Below are positions 8,990-17,544 of a stretch of 64,000 bases of DNA, in pieces. The position numbers were made by a program, and so were the translations under genes. The DNA is taken from positions 31,311 to 95,310 of the forward strand of contig JAGAAS010000042.1 in assembly GCA_017615125.1 (NCBI GenBank), written 5' to 3'. The notes beneath the pieces are model-generated. The model was not told where the DNA came from. It saw only the letters and a list, made by a program, of their open reading frames with translations, and ran no database searches. Source of the stretch: Bacteroidaceae bacterium (GTDB lineage Bacteria; Bacteroidota; Bacteroidia; Bacteroidales; Bacteroidaceae). Each line of letters opens with the position of its first letter. Positions within the stretch are counted from its first letter, which is position 1.

Positions 8990-9115
8990 ATGGTTGTCAA
9001 ATCGAGCAAAGACTTCTCCTTGACCTCCGGCGCATACGGAAGCCAGAATTGGAATAAGAACCAGCAGCAGAATCAGCAGCAGGTTCTTAATAATAATTCT
9101 ATTAATAAGGTATAG
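8990..9115 (+). CDS. Gln/Asn-rich leader peptide (41 aa) upstream of asnB
   Basis: This short frame starts with ATG after a good AAGGAAG ribosome-binding site and ends at TAG 9113-9115. It encodes 41 residues, of which 7 are Gln and 8 are Asn. The Gln and Asn codons cluster in the second half as QNWNKNQQQNQQQ and then NNNSINK. It lies between the operon promoter and an intrinsic terminator that precedes asnB, asparagine synthetase. The layout is that of a classical attenuation leader peptide whose regulatory codons match the substrate and product of the next enzyme. No other function is apparent. It is too short for homology to be informative; conservation of the codon runs in relatives would be the test. 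Confidence 0.72.
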   Translation: MVVKSSKDFSLTSGAYGSQNWNKNQQQNQQQVLNNNSINKV

Positions 9116-9203
9116 ACCGGGGTGTATGAATAAAAGATGGTTTTATTTATAAGGTAAATAAGAGAAAATGACCGGTTCGAAAGAATTGGTCATTTTTGTT
9201 TTT
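9116..9203 (+). promoter_or_regulatory. Predicted Gln/Asn attenuator: antiterminator and terminator
   Basis: The terminator is AAAATGACCGGTTC (9165-9178), tetraloop GAAA, and GAATTGGTCATTTT (9183-9196): a 14-bp stem with two G-U pairs, then a U-rich tract to 9203. The asnB ribosome-binding site AGGAAAA follows at once. ACCGG at 9116-9120, the first bases after the leader stop codon, is complementary to CCGGT at 9172-9176 inside the terminator stem. Another hairpin (9126-9135 with 9141-9150) fits between. A ribosome at the stop codon would cover 9116-9120 and favour the terminator. One stalled at the Gln or Asn codons would leave it free to open the terminator. The terminator is seen directly; the switch is inference. 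Confidence 0.7.
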
Positions 9204-9222
9204 AGGAAAACAAGAAAAGATT

Positions 9223-10893
9223 ATGTGTGGATTCGTAGGAATTTTTAAGAAAGACGGAAGCGCGCACGTCATGCGCGAGAAAGCCCTGAAGATGTCGGCC
9301 CGTATCCGTCACAGAGGACCCGACTGGAGCGGAGTCTTCTGCTGCGACCGTTGCGTGCTGGCTCATGAGCGCCTGGCTATCGTCGATCCCCTCTCGGGGG
9401 GACAGCCTCTGTACTCCAAGGACCGCAATCTGGTGCTGGCAGTAAACGGGGAGATTTACAATCACCGAGACATTCGTAGAAAGTTGGAAGGGCGCTACGA
9501 ATTTCAGACGGGCTCCGACTGTGAAGTCATCCTGGCCCTCTATCGCGAGAAGGGTATCGGCTTTATTGAAGACCTGAACGGCATCTTTGCCTTCGCCCTC
9601 TACGATGCAGCGCACGACGAGTTCCTGATTGCCCGCGATGCCGTAGGTGTTGTCCCTCTCTACATGGGACGGGACAACGACGGAACCATGTATGTAGCCA
9701 GCGAGCTGAAGGCGTTGGAAGGGATGTGCGACAGCTACGAAACGTTCCCTCCGGGACATTACTACAGCAGCCGAAAAGGTGAGCTGAAACGCTGGTGGAC
9801 ACGCGACTGGATGACGAGCATACCCCAGTCGGAGCTGTCGTTCGACGAGTCAAAGGAAGCCATCCACGATGCTCTGGAAGCTGCCGTCAAGCGCCAGCTG
9901 ATGAGCGACGTGCCTTTCGGCGTGCTCCTCTCGGGCGGGTTGGACAGCTCTGTCATCAGCGCTATCGTGAAGAAATTCGCTGCAAAGCGAATCGAGACGG
10001 ACAGCATTCACGACGCCTGGTGGCCCCAGATCCATTCCTTTGCGATTGGGCTGGAAGGGGCGCCCGACCTTGCAAAGGCACGCGAAGTTGCCGCACACAT
10101 CGGCACCATTCATCACGAGGTGCACTACACCATTCAGGAAGGCTTGGATGCTCTGCGCGACGTGATCAGGTTTATTGAGTCCTACGATGTCACTACCGTC
10201 CGCGCAAGCACTCCTATGTATCTGCTGGCGCGTGTCATTCGGAGCATGGGCATCAAGATGGTACTGAGCGGAGAAGGAGCCGACGAAGTGTTCGGAGGAT
10301 ATCTCTACTTCCACAAGGCGCCTGACGCCAAAGCCTTCCACGAAGAAACGGTTCGTAAGCTCAGCAAACTGCACCTCTACGACTGTCTGCGCGCCAACAA
10401 ATCGCTAATGGCCTGGGGCGTAGAAGGACGCGTTCCCTTCCTCGACAAGGAATTCCTGGATGTTGCAATGAACATCAACCCTGCTTACAAAATGTGTCAG
10501 GGACAAACAATTGAGAAACGCATCGTGCGCGAAGCCTTCAGCGACATGTTGCCCTCGAGCATCGTCTGGCGCCAGAAAGAGCAGTTCAGCGACGGTGTGG
10601 GATACAGATGGATAAACACGCTGAAAGCGATGACTTCTGCCGAAGTGAGCGACACGATGATGGAACACGCTGCCGAACGCTTCCCCATCAACCCGCCCAT
10701 GAACAAAGAGGAGTATTACTACCGCAGTATCTACGAGGAATACTACCCCAGCGAATCGGCAGCACTCAGCGTACCCAGCGTGCCAAGCATTGCCTGCAGC
10801 ACCGCAGAAGCGCTGGCGTGGGACGCTTCGTTTGCGAAACTCAACGACCCCAGCGGTAGAGCGGTAAAGGGCGTGCACGAACAAGCGTACTGA
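9223..10893 (+). CDS. asnB: Asparagine synthetase B (glutamine-hydrolysing)
   Basis: The enzyme makes asparagine from aspartate, ATP and glutamine in the cytoplasm. Its 556 aa match the AsnB family. The N-terminal class II amidotransferase domain needs Cys at position 2, so the start is ATG 9223 (MCGFVGIF), not the upstream in-frame codon at 9196, which lies in the terminator. RGPDWSG, LAIVDP and NGEIYNH belong to the glutaminase domain. The synthetase domain has the PP-loop SGGLDSS at 237-243 and LSGEGADEVFGGY later. The ribosome-binding site AGGAAAA (9204-9210) directly follows the attenuator terminator. It is the first gene of a run with the PurF-like gene (22 bp gap), pyrG and glnN. Confidence 0.97.
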   Translation: MCGFVGIFKKDGSAHVMREKALKMSARIRHRGPDWSGVFCCDRCVLAHERLAIVDPLSGGQPLYSKDRNLVLAVNGEIYNHRDIRRKLEGRYEFQTGSDCEVILALYREKGIGFIEDLNGIFAFALYDAAHDEFLIARDAVGVVPLYMGRDNDGTMYVASELKALEGMCDSYETFPPGHYYSSRKGELKRWWTRDWMTSIPQSELSFDESKEAIHDALEAAVKRQLMSDVPFGVLLSGGLDSSVISAIVKKFAAKRIETDSIHDAWWPQIHSFAIGLEGAPDLAKAREVAAHIGTIHHEVHYTIQEGLDALRDVIRFIESYDVTTVRASTPMYLLARVIRSMGIKMVLSGEGADEVFGGYLYFHKAPDAKAFHEETVRKLSKLHLYDCLRANKSLMAWGVEGRVPFLDKEFLDVAMNINPAYKMCQGQTIEKRIVREAFSDMLPSSIVWRQKEQFSDGVGYRWINTLKAMTSAEVSDTMMEHAAERFPINPPMNKEEYYYRSIYEEYYPSESAALSVPSVPSIACSTAEALAWDASFAKLNDPSGRAVKGVHEQAY

Positions 10894-10915
10894 TGACCCA
10901 GAAAGATGATGTGTT

Positions 10916-12784
10916 ATGGAGCCATTGAAGCATGAATGTGGTGTGGCGATGATTCGCCTGCTCAAGCCTCTCAGATATTATAAGGAGAAGTACGGGACGT
11001 GGTTGTACGGCCTCAACAAGCTCTATCTGCTGATGGAAAAGCAGCATAACCGCGGGCAGGAAGGAGCTGGGCTGGCGTGCGTGAAGATGAACGCCTGCGC
11101 AGGCGAAGAGTACATGTTCCGGGAGCGCGCCTTAGGAAGTAATGCTATTGCCGAGATATTCCAGGCTGCACAACAAGCATGTCTGAATCAAGGCAACGAG
11201 TTGCTTGAAGAAGAAAGCATGCCCTTCATCGGAGAGCTGTATATGGGGCATCTGCGCTATTCAACCACAGGGAAAAGCGGATTGACGTACGTCCACCCCT
11301 TCATGCGTCGCAACAACTGGCGCGCCAAGAACCTGTGCCTTTGCGGAAACTTCAACCTAACCAACGTTGACGAGATATTTGCCGACATCACCTCCAAAGG
11401 CCAGCATCCGCGCATCTACAGCGACACATATATCATGCTCGAGATGATGGGGCATCGGCTGGACCGAGAAAGCGAGCGGCTGTTCAAAGAAGCACAAGAC
11501 AAGCATCTGGAGGGAACGGAAATCACCCGTTATATCGAAGAGAACATCAACATCTGCAATGTACTTCGCACTTCTACTCCCAGCTTCGACGGGGGCTATG
11601 TTCTCTGCGGCATCACGGGCAGCGGAGAGATGTTTTCTATACGTGACCCTTGGGGAATACGCACTGCTTTCTGGTACAAGGACGATGAAGTGTTGGTTGT
11701 TGCATCCGAAAGGCCTGTCATACAAACCACCTTTGAACTGGAAGCACATCAAATCAACGAGCTCCAGCCGGGACAGGCTCTTACTGTGCACCAGAACGGC
11801 TCTATAGCTCTGACACAGATACTTCCCGCCCACGAGCTGAAAGCTTGCTCCTTTGAGCGGATTTATTTCAGTCGAGGCTCAGACCAAGACATCTACCGCG
11901 AGCGAAAAGCCCTCGGAGAGCAACTGACAGCTCAAATCACGGAAGCTGTCGATGGCGATGTGGAGCACACCGTCTTCAGCTTTATCCCTAACACCGCAGA
12001 AGTTGCTTTCTACGGCATGCTCGACGGATTCAAAAAGCAGCACAACGAGAACAAGGTAAATCAGCTTTATGCGCTCATACAAGACCATCAGCCTACGAAA
12101 GAAGAACTTCGAAGTATCCTGCATAATTATGTCCGCAGCGAGAAGGTTGCCATCAAAGACATCAAGTTGCGTACGTTCATCGCCGAAGGCAATTCGCGCA
12201 ACGATTTAGCTGCGCACGTCTACGATATCACCTACGGCTCGTTGACGCCTTACGAAGACAACCTCGTGATTATCGACGACAGCATCGTTCGAGGGACCAC
12301 ATTAAGAGAGAGTATCCTAAGGATTTTGGACCGTCTCCATCCGAAAAAGATAGTTCTGGTAAGTTCATGTCCCCAGGTGCGATACCCCGACTACTACGGA
12401 ATCGACATGCCTCACATGGAGGAATTTATTGCCTTCCGCGCTGCCATCGAACTGCACATCGAACGGGGCTCGTGGCAGACAATTTCCAACGTATATAAAA
12501 AATGTATAGCGCAAAGTGCCCTACCTGCCGCTGAAATGCGTAACTTTGTAACGGAAATCTATGCACCCTTCACACCCGAAGAGATTTCCACAAAGATTGT
12601 CGAGATGCTGCGCCCGAAAAATATGACAACGCCTATCCAAATTGTGTACCAGTCGCTTGAAGGACTGCACCGTGCTTGCCCGCATCATCCGGGCGATTGG
12701 TATTTCAGCGGTAACTATCCGACGCCTGGCGGGGTGAAAATGATAAACAAAGCGTTCATAGATTATTATGAATCCATTCATTAA
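10916..12784 (+). CDS. Long PurF-type amidophosphoribosyltransferase
   Basis: The 622-aa protein has the two PurF modules. A class II glutamine amidotransferase domain has its putative nucleophile in HECGVAM (Cys8, after a seven-residue propeptide-like start), with HNRGQEGAG and GHLRYST. A C-terminal phosphoribosyltransferase domain has the PRPP motif VIIDDSIVRGTT at about 450-461. PurF makes 5-phosphoribosylamine from PRPP and glutamine, the first step of purine synthesis. Typical PurF is about 470-510 aa; the extra length is spread over inserts (for example around NACAGEEYMFRERALG) and a tail ending in VKMINKAFIDYYESIH. Whether it is the main PurF or a paralogue with another role cannot be told here. 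It follows asnB closely and ends 10 bp before pyrG. Confidence 0.85.
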   Translation: MEPLKHECGVAMIRLLKPLRYYKEKYGTWLYGLNKLYLLMEKQHNRGQEGAGLACVKMNACAGEEYMFRERALGSNAIAEIFQAAQQACLNQGNELLEEESMPFIGELYMGHLRYSTTGKSGLTYVHPFMRRNNWRAKNLCLCGNFNLTNVDEIFADITSKGQHPRIYSDTYIMLEMMGHRLDRESERLFKEAQDKHLEGTEITRYIEENINICNVLRTSTPSFDGGYVLCGITGSGEMFSIRDPWGIRTAFWYKDDEVLVVASERPVIQTTFELEAHQINELQPGQALTVHQNGSIALTQILPAHELKACSFERIYFSRGSDQDIYRERKALGEQLTAQITEAVDGDVEHTVFSFIPNTAEVAFYGMLDGFKKQHNENKVNQLYALIQDHQPTKEELRSILHNYVRSEKVAIKDIKLRTFIAEGNSRNDLAAHVYDITYGSLTPYEDNLVIIDDSIVRGTTLRESILRILDRLHPKKIVLVSSCPQVRYPDYYGIDMPHMEEFIAFRAAIELHIERGSWQTISNVYKKCIAQSALPAAEMRNFVTEIYAPFTPEEISTKIVEMLRPKNMTTPIQIVYQSLEGLHRACPHHPGDWYFSGNYPTPGGVKMINKAFIDYYESIH

Positions 12785-12794
12785 AAGAAAGGAA

Positions 12795-14408
12795 ATGAAA
12801 ACAAAGTATATATTTGTTACAGGAGGCGTAGCTTCGTCACTCGGCAAGGGAATCATATCTTCGTCAATTGGCAGGCTGATGATGTCGCGCGGCTTCAAGA
12901 TTACCATCCAGAAGTTCGACCCTTACATCAACATAGATTCGGGTACGCTAAACCCTAACGAGCATGGGGAATGCTATGTGACAACAGACGGGCACGAGGC
13001 AGACTTGGACTTGGGTCACTACGAACGATTCCTCGGCATCCAGATGCACAAGGCAAACAACATTACTACAGGACGAATCTACAAAGCAGTTATTGAAAAA
13101 GAACGGCACGGTACCTATCTGGGACATACCATCCAAGTAGTTCCACATATCACAGACGAAATAAAACGTAACATCCGCCATTGGGAAGAACTGAACGAAG
13201 ACGAACGTCCAGATATGGTCATCGTAGAAATTGGCGGTACTGTGGGTGATATAGAAAGTCTTCCCTATATGGAAAGCATCCGTCAGCTGAAATGGGAGTT
13301 AGGCCAAGATGCCGTAAGCGTCCATCTCACCTATATTCCCTATCTGGCTGCCGCTGGCGAGCTAAAAACAAAGCCCACCCAGCACAGCGTGCAGAAACTG
13401 CAATCGTATGGAATCCAGCCTGACATCTTGGTTTTACGCACGGAGCATGAGCTGAGCAGAGGGCTGAAAGCCAAGACAGCGCTCTTCTGCAACGTTGCCG
13501 AGAATGCTGTTTTCCAAAGCATTGATGCTCCCAGCATCTATCAAGTTCCTATTCTCCTGCAGCAACAAGGTTTGGACTCTATTCTTCTTCTTAAAATGAG
13601 ATTGAATCCCGATGAATTCCCTTCCGACCTGAAGGCTTGGAATGCCTTCCTCGCCAAGCGCGAAGCTTCCCATGAAGAAGTACACGTAGGACTCGTTGGA
13701 AAATATGACTTACAAGATGCATACAAAAGCATTCATGAAGCAACCTCCCATGCAGCCACTTACAATGGACGCAAGCTAAAGATGCAATTCATCAACAGCG
13801 AAGAAATCACGAGCCAAAACGTTGAGGAGAAACTGAAAGGAATGGATGCCATCATCATTGGTCCAGGTTTTGGGCAACGGGGCATAGAAGGTAAAATTAT
13901 CGCTGCCAACTTTACCCGCACGCACGACATCCCCACGCTGGGCATCTGCTTAGGCATGCAGTGCATGGTGATAGAATTTGCACGCTCTGTGATAGGACTA
14001 CAGGAGGCTAACTCACGAGAACTCAACCCCGACACGCCCCACCCTGTTATTGATATGATGGAAGAGCAGAAAAACATCGTCAACATGGGCGGCACCATGC
14101 GATTGGGTTCATATCGATGCGAAGTGCAACACGGAAGCAAAGCAGAACAAGTATATGGTTCCCAAGTCATCAGCGAGAGGCACAGACATCGTTACGAATT
14201 CAACAACACATATAAAAAAGCGTTTGAAGTAAACGGCATGCAATGTAGCGGCATCAACCCCGAAAACGACCTTGTGGAGATTGTTGAGATTCCACAAAAC
14301 AGATTCTACATCGGTGTACAATTCCATCCCGAATACAGTAGCTCGGTTTTGCATCCGCACCCCTTGTTTATGTCATTGATAACAACATCTATTAATAAAA
14401 ATAATTAA
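12795..14408 (+). CDS. pyrG: CTP synthase
   Basis: PyrG aminates UTP to CTP with ATP and glutamine. The 537-aa protein begins MKTKYIFVTGGVASSLGKG, the conserved synthetase N-terminus with the ATP-binding loop, so I chose ATG 12795 behind AAAGAAAGGA over the in-frame ATG at 12768, which overlaps the previous gene. The C-terminal class I amidotransferase domain carries GICLGMQC (nucleophile Cys), and the His-Glu pair lies in FHPEYSS. It is third in the asnB run; glnN starts 5 bp after its stop. Confidence 0.98.
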   Translation: MKTKYIFVTGGVASSLGKGIISSSIGRLMMSRGFKITIQKFDPYINIDSGTLNPNEHGECYVTTDGHEADLDLGHYERFLGIQMHKANNITTGRIYKAVIEKERHGTYLGHTIQVVPHITDEIKRNIRHWEELNEDERPDMVIVEIGGTVGDIESLPYMESIRQLKWELGQDAVSVHLTYIPYLAAAGELKTKPTQHSVQKLQSYGIQPDILVLRTEHELSRGLKAKTALFCNVAENAVFQSIDAPSIYQVPILLQQQGLDSILLLKMRLNPDEFPSDLKAWNAFLAKREASHEEVHVGLVGKYDLQDAYKSIHEATSHAATYNGRKLKMQFINSEEITSQNVEEKLKGMDAIIIGPGFGQRGIEGKIIAANFTRTHDIPTLGICLGMQCMVIEFARSVIGLQEANSRELNPDTPHPVIDMMEEQKNIVNMGGTMRLGSYRCEVQHGSKAEQVYGSQVISERHRHRYEFNNTYKKAFEVNGMQCSGINPENDLVEIVEIPQNRFYIGVQFHPEYSSSVLHPHPLFMSLITTSINKNN

Positions 14409-14413
14409 AGGTT

Positions 14414-16600
14414 ATGAGCGAATTAAGATTTGATGTAGTGAAGAATGCTTTCAAGAAGAAAGCACTTCCCGTAGAAGCTCCCGAGGCACGCCCCACAGAG
14501 TATTTCGGCGAACTGGTATTCAATCGCGACAAAATGCAGAAATACCTTGACGCAAACACCTACAATGCGCTTATCAACTGCATTGAAGGGGGCACGGCGC
14601 TTGATCGTTCCACAGCAGACAAAGTGGCTACCGGCATGAAAACCTGGGCAATGGAGCACGGAGTGACGCATATCACGCATTGGTTCCAGCCCCTCACGGA
14701 AGGAACAGCCGAGAAACACGACTCGTTCATCGAATACGATCAGAAGACTAGCATCACAGAAACGTTCGACGGACGTTCGCTCATCCAGCAAGAACCCGAT
14801 GCCAGTTCGTTTCCCAACGGAGGCATCCGAGCTACCTTCGAGGCACGCGGATACACAGCATGGGATCCTACGTCTCCTGTCTTTATCCAGGATGACACTT
14901 TGTGTATTCCTACCGTCTTCATTGCCTACACGGGGGAAGCCCTTGACTACAAGACGCCGCTGAAACGCGCCCTGAAGGCAGTGAATGATGCTGCCGTATC
15001 GGTATGTCAACTCTTCGATCCCAATGTCAAAAAAGTATACTCCTATCTTGGCTGGGAACAGGAATACTTCCTTGTTGACGAGGATCTTTATGCCGCACGC
15101 CCCGACTTGATGCTGACAGGGCGCACGCTAATGGGGCATGCATCGTCAAAGAATCAGCAGCTCGACGATCATTATTTTGGCGCCATACCGAGCAGAGTGG
15201 CTGCCTTTATGAGAGAACTGGAGTTTGCAGGATTCCGTCTTGGCATTCCTCTGAAGACACGCCACAACGAAGTGGCACCCAATCAGTTTGAGTTGGCCCC
15301 AATCTATGGTGAAACGAACCTTTCCAATGATCAGAACCAACTTATCATGAATGAAATGAACACCATTGCCCGCAAGCACGGATTTGTGGTGCTGCTTCAC
15401 GAAAAGCCCTTCAACGGCATCAACGGAAGCGGTAAGCACAACAACTGGTCTCTTGGCACCGACACGGGCGTGGGACTGCTCTCACCAGGAAAAGACGCCA
15501 AAAGCAATTTGCAATTTGTCACTTTCTTCGTCAACGTTTTGGCTGCCGTGCAGAAGCACAACGCCCTGCTAAAAGCATCTATCGCCAGCGCCACCAACGC
15601 CCATCGTCTGGGAGCCAACGAGGCTCCTCCAGCCATCATCTCCGCCTTCCTTGGAAGGACGATGACAGAGGTTTTGCACAAGTTACTTGAACTTCCCTCT
15701 GACACGCCCATTGAAATAGCCGGTAAAAAAGGAGCTAAAGTGGGCCTTGTGGAGATTCCTGAAATATTTATCGACAACACCGACAGGAACCGCACCTCGC
15801 CTTTTGCATTTACTGGAAACCGTTTTGAATTCCGCGCCATAGGAAGCAGCGCCAACTGCGCAGGAGCTATGACAACGCTGAATGCAGCTGTTGCAGATCA
15901 ACTGGTTCAATTCAAAGCCGATGTTGACAAAGAACTGGCAAAAGGCAAAGCGCTTAATGTCGCCATTATGGATACGCTCAAGCCTATCATCGCTTCCATT
16001 CTTGACACCGTTTGCTTCGACGGAAACGGCTATAGCGAGGAATGGAAAATGGAAGCACAACGTCGAGGACTTGACACAGAGACAAGCGTGCCGGAAATGA
16101 TAAAGAAATTTACCTCTCCCGATTCCGTAGCGATGTTCAAACGCACAGGAGTATATTCCGAGAAGGAACTCGCAGCTCGTAACGAAGTGAAATGGGAAAC
16201 ATACACCAAAAAGGTTCAGATCGAAGCACGCGTTATGGGACGTATGGCTATCAACCACATCATCCCGGCAGCACTTGCCTACAAGAACAAGCTGCTCAGC
16301 AACATCCAAATGACAAAGGATGTCTTCCCAGAAGAGTATCAGACAATGGCTGCTACCGAGATATCAACGGTAAAAACCATCACCAAATACATTGCTGACT
16401 TGACATCGATGGTTGACGATATGGTGAATGCCCGAAAGGCAGCCAACAAGATAGAGGATGAGTACCAGAAAGCATGTGCTTATCACGACATCGCCGAGAG
16501 TCTCTTTGCTATCCGGCGTCCTATTGATAAGCTGGAAGAGATTGTCGACAATGACCTCTGGCCCTTACCTAAATATCGCGAATTGCTTTTCATCAACTAA
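14414..16600 (+). CDS. glnN: Glutamine synthetase type III
   Basis: GlnN condenses ammonia and glutamate to glutamine with ATP. At 728 aa it has the large GSIII size, common in Bacteroidetes, rather than the about 450 aa of GSI. Signature stretches include THWFQPLT near the N-terminus, GWEQEYFLVDE, the catalytic region HNEVAPNQFELAPI and NGSGKHNNWSLGTD. The C-terminus is helical. The ribosome-binding site is AAAGG, 5 bp after pyrG. Being last in an operon whose other members consume glutamine, it probably replenishes their common substrate. A hairpin terminator follows at 16618-16676. Confidence 0.97.
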   Translation: MSELRFDVVKNAFKKKALPVEAPEARPTEYFGELVFNRDKMQKYLDANTYNALINCIEGGTALDRSTADKVATGMKTWAMEHGVTHITHWFQPLTEGTAEKHDSFIEYDQKTSITETFDGRSLIQQEPDASSFPNGGIRATFEARGYTAWDPTSPVFIQDDTLCIPTVFIAYTGEALDYKTPLKRALKAVNDAAVSVCQLFDPNVKKVYSYLGWEQEYFLVDEDLYAARPDLMLTGRTLMGHASSKNQQLDDHYFGAIPSRVAAFMRELEFAGFRLGIPLKTRHNEVAPNQFELAPIYGETNLSNDQNQLIMNEMNTIARKHGFVVLLHEKPFNGINGSGKHNNWSLGTDTGVGLLSPGKDAKSNLQFVTFFVNVLAAVQKHNALLKASIASATNAHRLGANEAPPAIISAFLGRTMTEVLHKLLELPSDTPIEIAGKKGAKVGLVEIPEIFIDNTDRNRTSPFAFTGNRFEFRAIGSSANCAGAMTTLNAAVADQLVQFKADVDKELAKGKALNVAIMDTLKPIIASILDTVCFDGNGYSEEWKMEAQRRGLDTETSVPEMIKKFTSPDSVAMFKRTGVYSEKELAARNEVKWETYTKKVQIEARVMGRMAINHIIPAALAYKNKLLSNIQMTKDVFPEEYQTMAATEISTVKTITKYIADLTSMVDDMVNARKAANKIEDEYQKACAYHDIAESLFAIRRPIDKLEEIVDNDLWPLPKYRELLFIN

Positions 16601-16617
16601 TTCATTATTAATCCAAT

Positions 16618-16676
16618 CCTCTGTCTGAATTCTCTATTCCAATTCTTTTCAAAACTGAACCCAGACAGAGGTTTTC
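16618..16676 (+). terminator. Long-loop inverted repeat after glnN, likely terminator
   Basis: CCTCTGTCTG (16618-16627) and CAGACAGAGG (16662-16671) form a perfect 10-bp stem followed by TTTT. The loop of 34 nt is long, but the site sits exactly between glnN and dapF. Confidence 0.6.
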
Positions 16677-16691
16677 CGACATTTTGTTTTT

Positions 16692-17534
16692 ATGCCCCAG
16701 ATAGCTTTCACGAAAATGCACGGTCTTGGCAACGATTATATCTATGTCAATACAATGCAATATCCTATTGCCAACCCAGCCCTTGCCTCGCGACTCTGGA
16801 GCGACAGGCACTTGGGAATTGGCTCAGACGGACTTATCCTGATAGGTTCTTCGGATAAAGCCGACTTCAGCATGCGCATTTTCAACGCAGATGGCTCTGA
16901 GGCATTAATGTGTGGAAACGGAGCCCGTTGCGTGGGGAAATATGTTTTCGAGAAAGGTTTGACAAATAAAACAATCCTTACACTTGACACGTTATCGGGA
17001 ATAAAAACGCTGGAGCTATCTTTAAATAAAGAAGGAGAGGTGGAAACTGTGACTGTAGGTATGGGAATAGCAAGCCCCTTGCCTGTAGTTCGGAACGGAA
17101 AGACTGAACTTCTCGTAAACGAAACCCTTTCCGTTGAAGGACAATCTTTTCCTGCCACAGCTATTGACATAGGAAATCCCCATCTGGTACTCTTCGTAAA
17201 CGATATCGCATCTGTCAACATTCCCCTTGTCGGAAACCAGCTTGAAAACAGCCCGATGTTTCCCAATCGTGCAAACATAGAGTTTGCCCAGATAATTGAC
17301 ACGCATCACATCCGCATGCGCGTTTGGGAACGAGGAAGCGGCATCACCCAGGCTTGCGGGACAGGAGCCTGCGCTACTGCCGTAGCTGCTGTAATGAACA
17401 GGCTGACAGACCCTTCGCATTGTGAAATAATAATGGACGGAGGAGCGTTAAGCATCGCGTGGAACCCCGAGACTTCTCAGGTAAAAATGACAGGAACAGC
17501 TACTACCGTGTTTGAAGGAACCATCAACATCTGA
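16692..17534 (+). CDS. dapF: Diaminopimelate epimerase
   Basis: DapF converts L,L- to meso-diaminopimelate for lysine and peptidoglycan synthesis by a two-cysteine acid/base mechanism. Both cysteines are visible: [14 protein letters not shown] (Cys74) and [11 protein letters not shown] (about Cys221). The N-terminus [14 protein letters not shown] is canonical and the 280-aa length normal. It is followed after 10 bp by the aminotransferase that makes its substrate, so the two form an operon. Confidence 0.98.
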   Translation: MPQIAFTKMHGLGNDYIYVNTMQYPIANPALASRLWSDRHLGIGSDGLILIGSSDKADFSMRIFNADGSEALMCGNGARCVGKYVFEKGLTNKTILTLDTLSGIKTLELSLNKEGEVETVTVGMGIASPLPVVRNGKTELLVNETLSVEGQSFPATAIDIGNPHLVLFVNDIASVNIPLVGNQLENSPMFPNRANIEFAQIIDTHHIRMRVWERGSGITQACGTGACATAVAAVMNRLTDPSHCEIIMDGGALSIAWNPETSQVKMTGTATTVFEGTINI

Positions 17535-17544
17535 CTTCTTTTAT

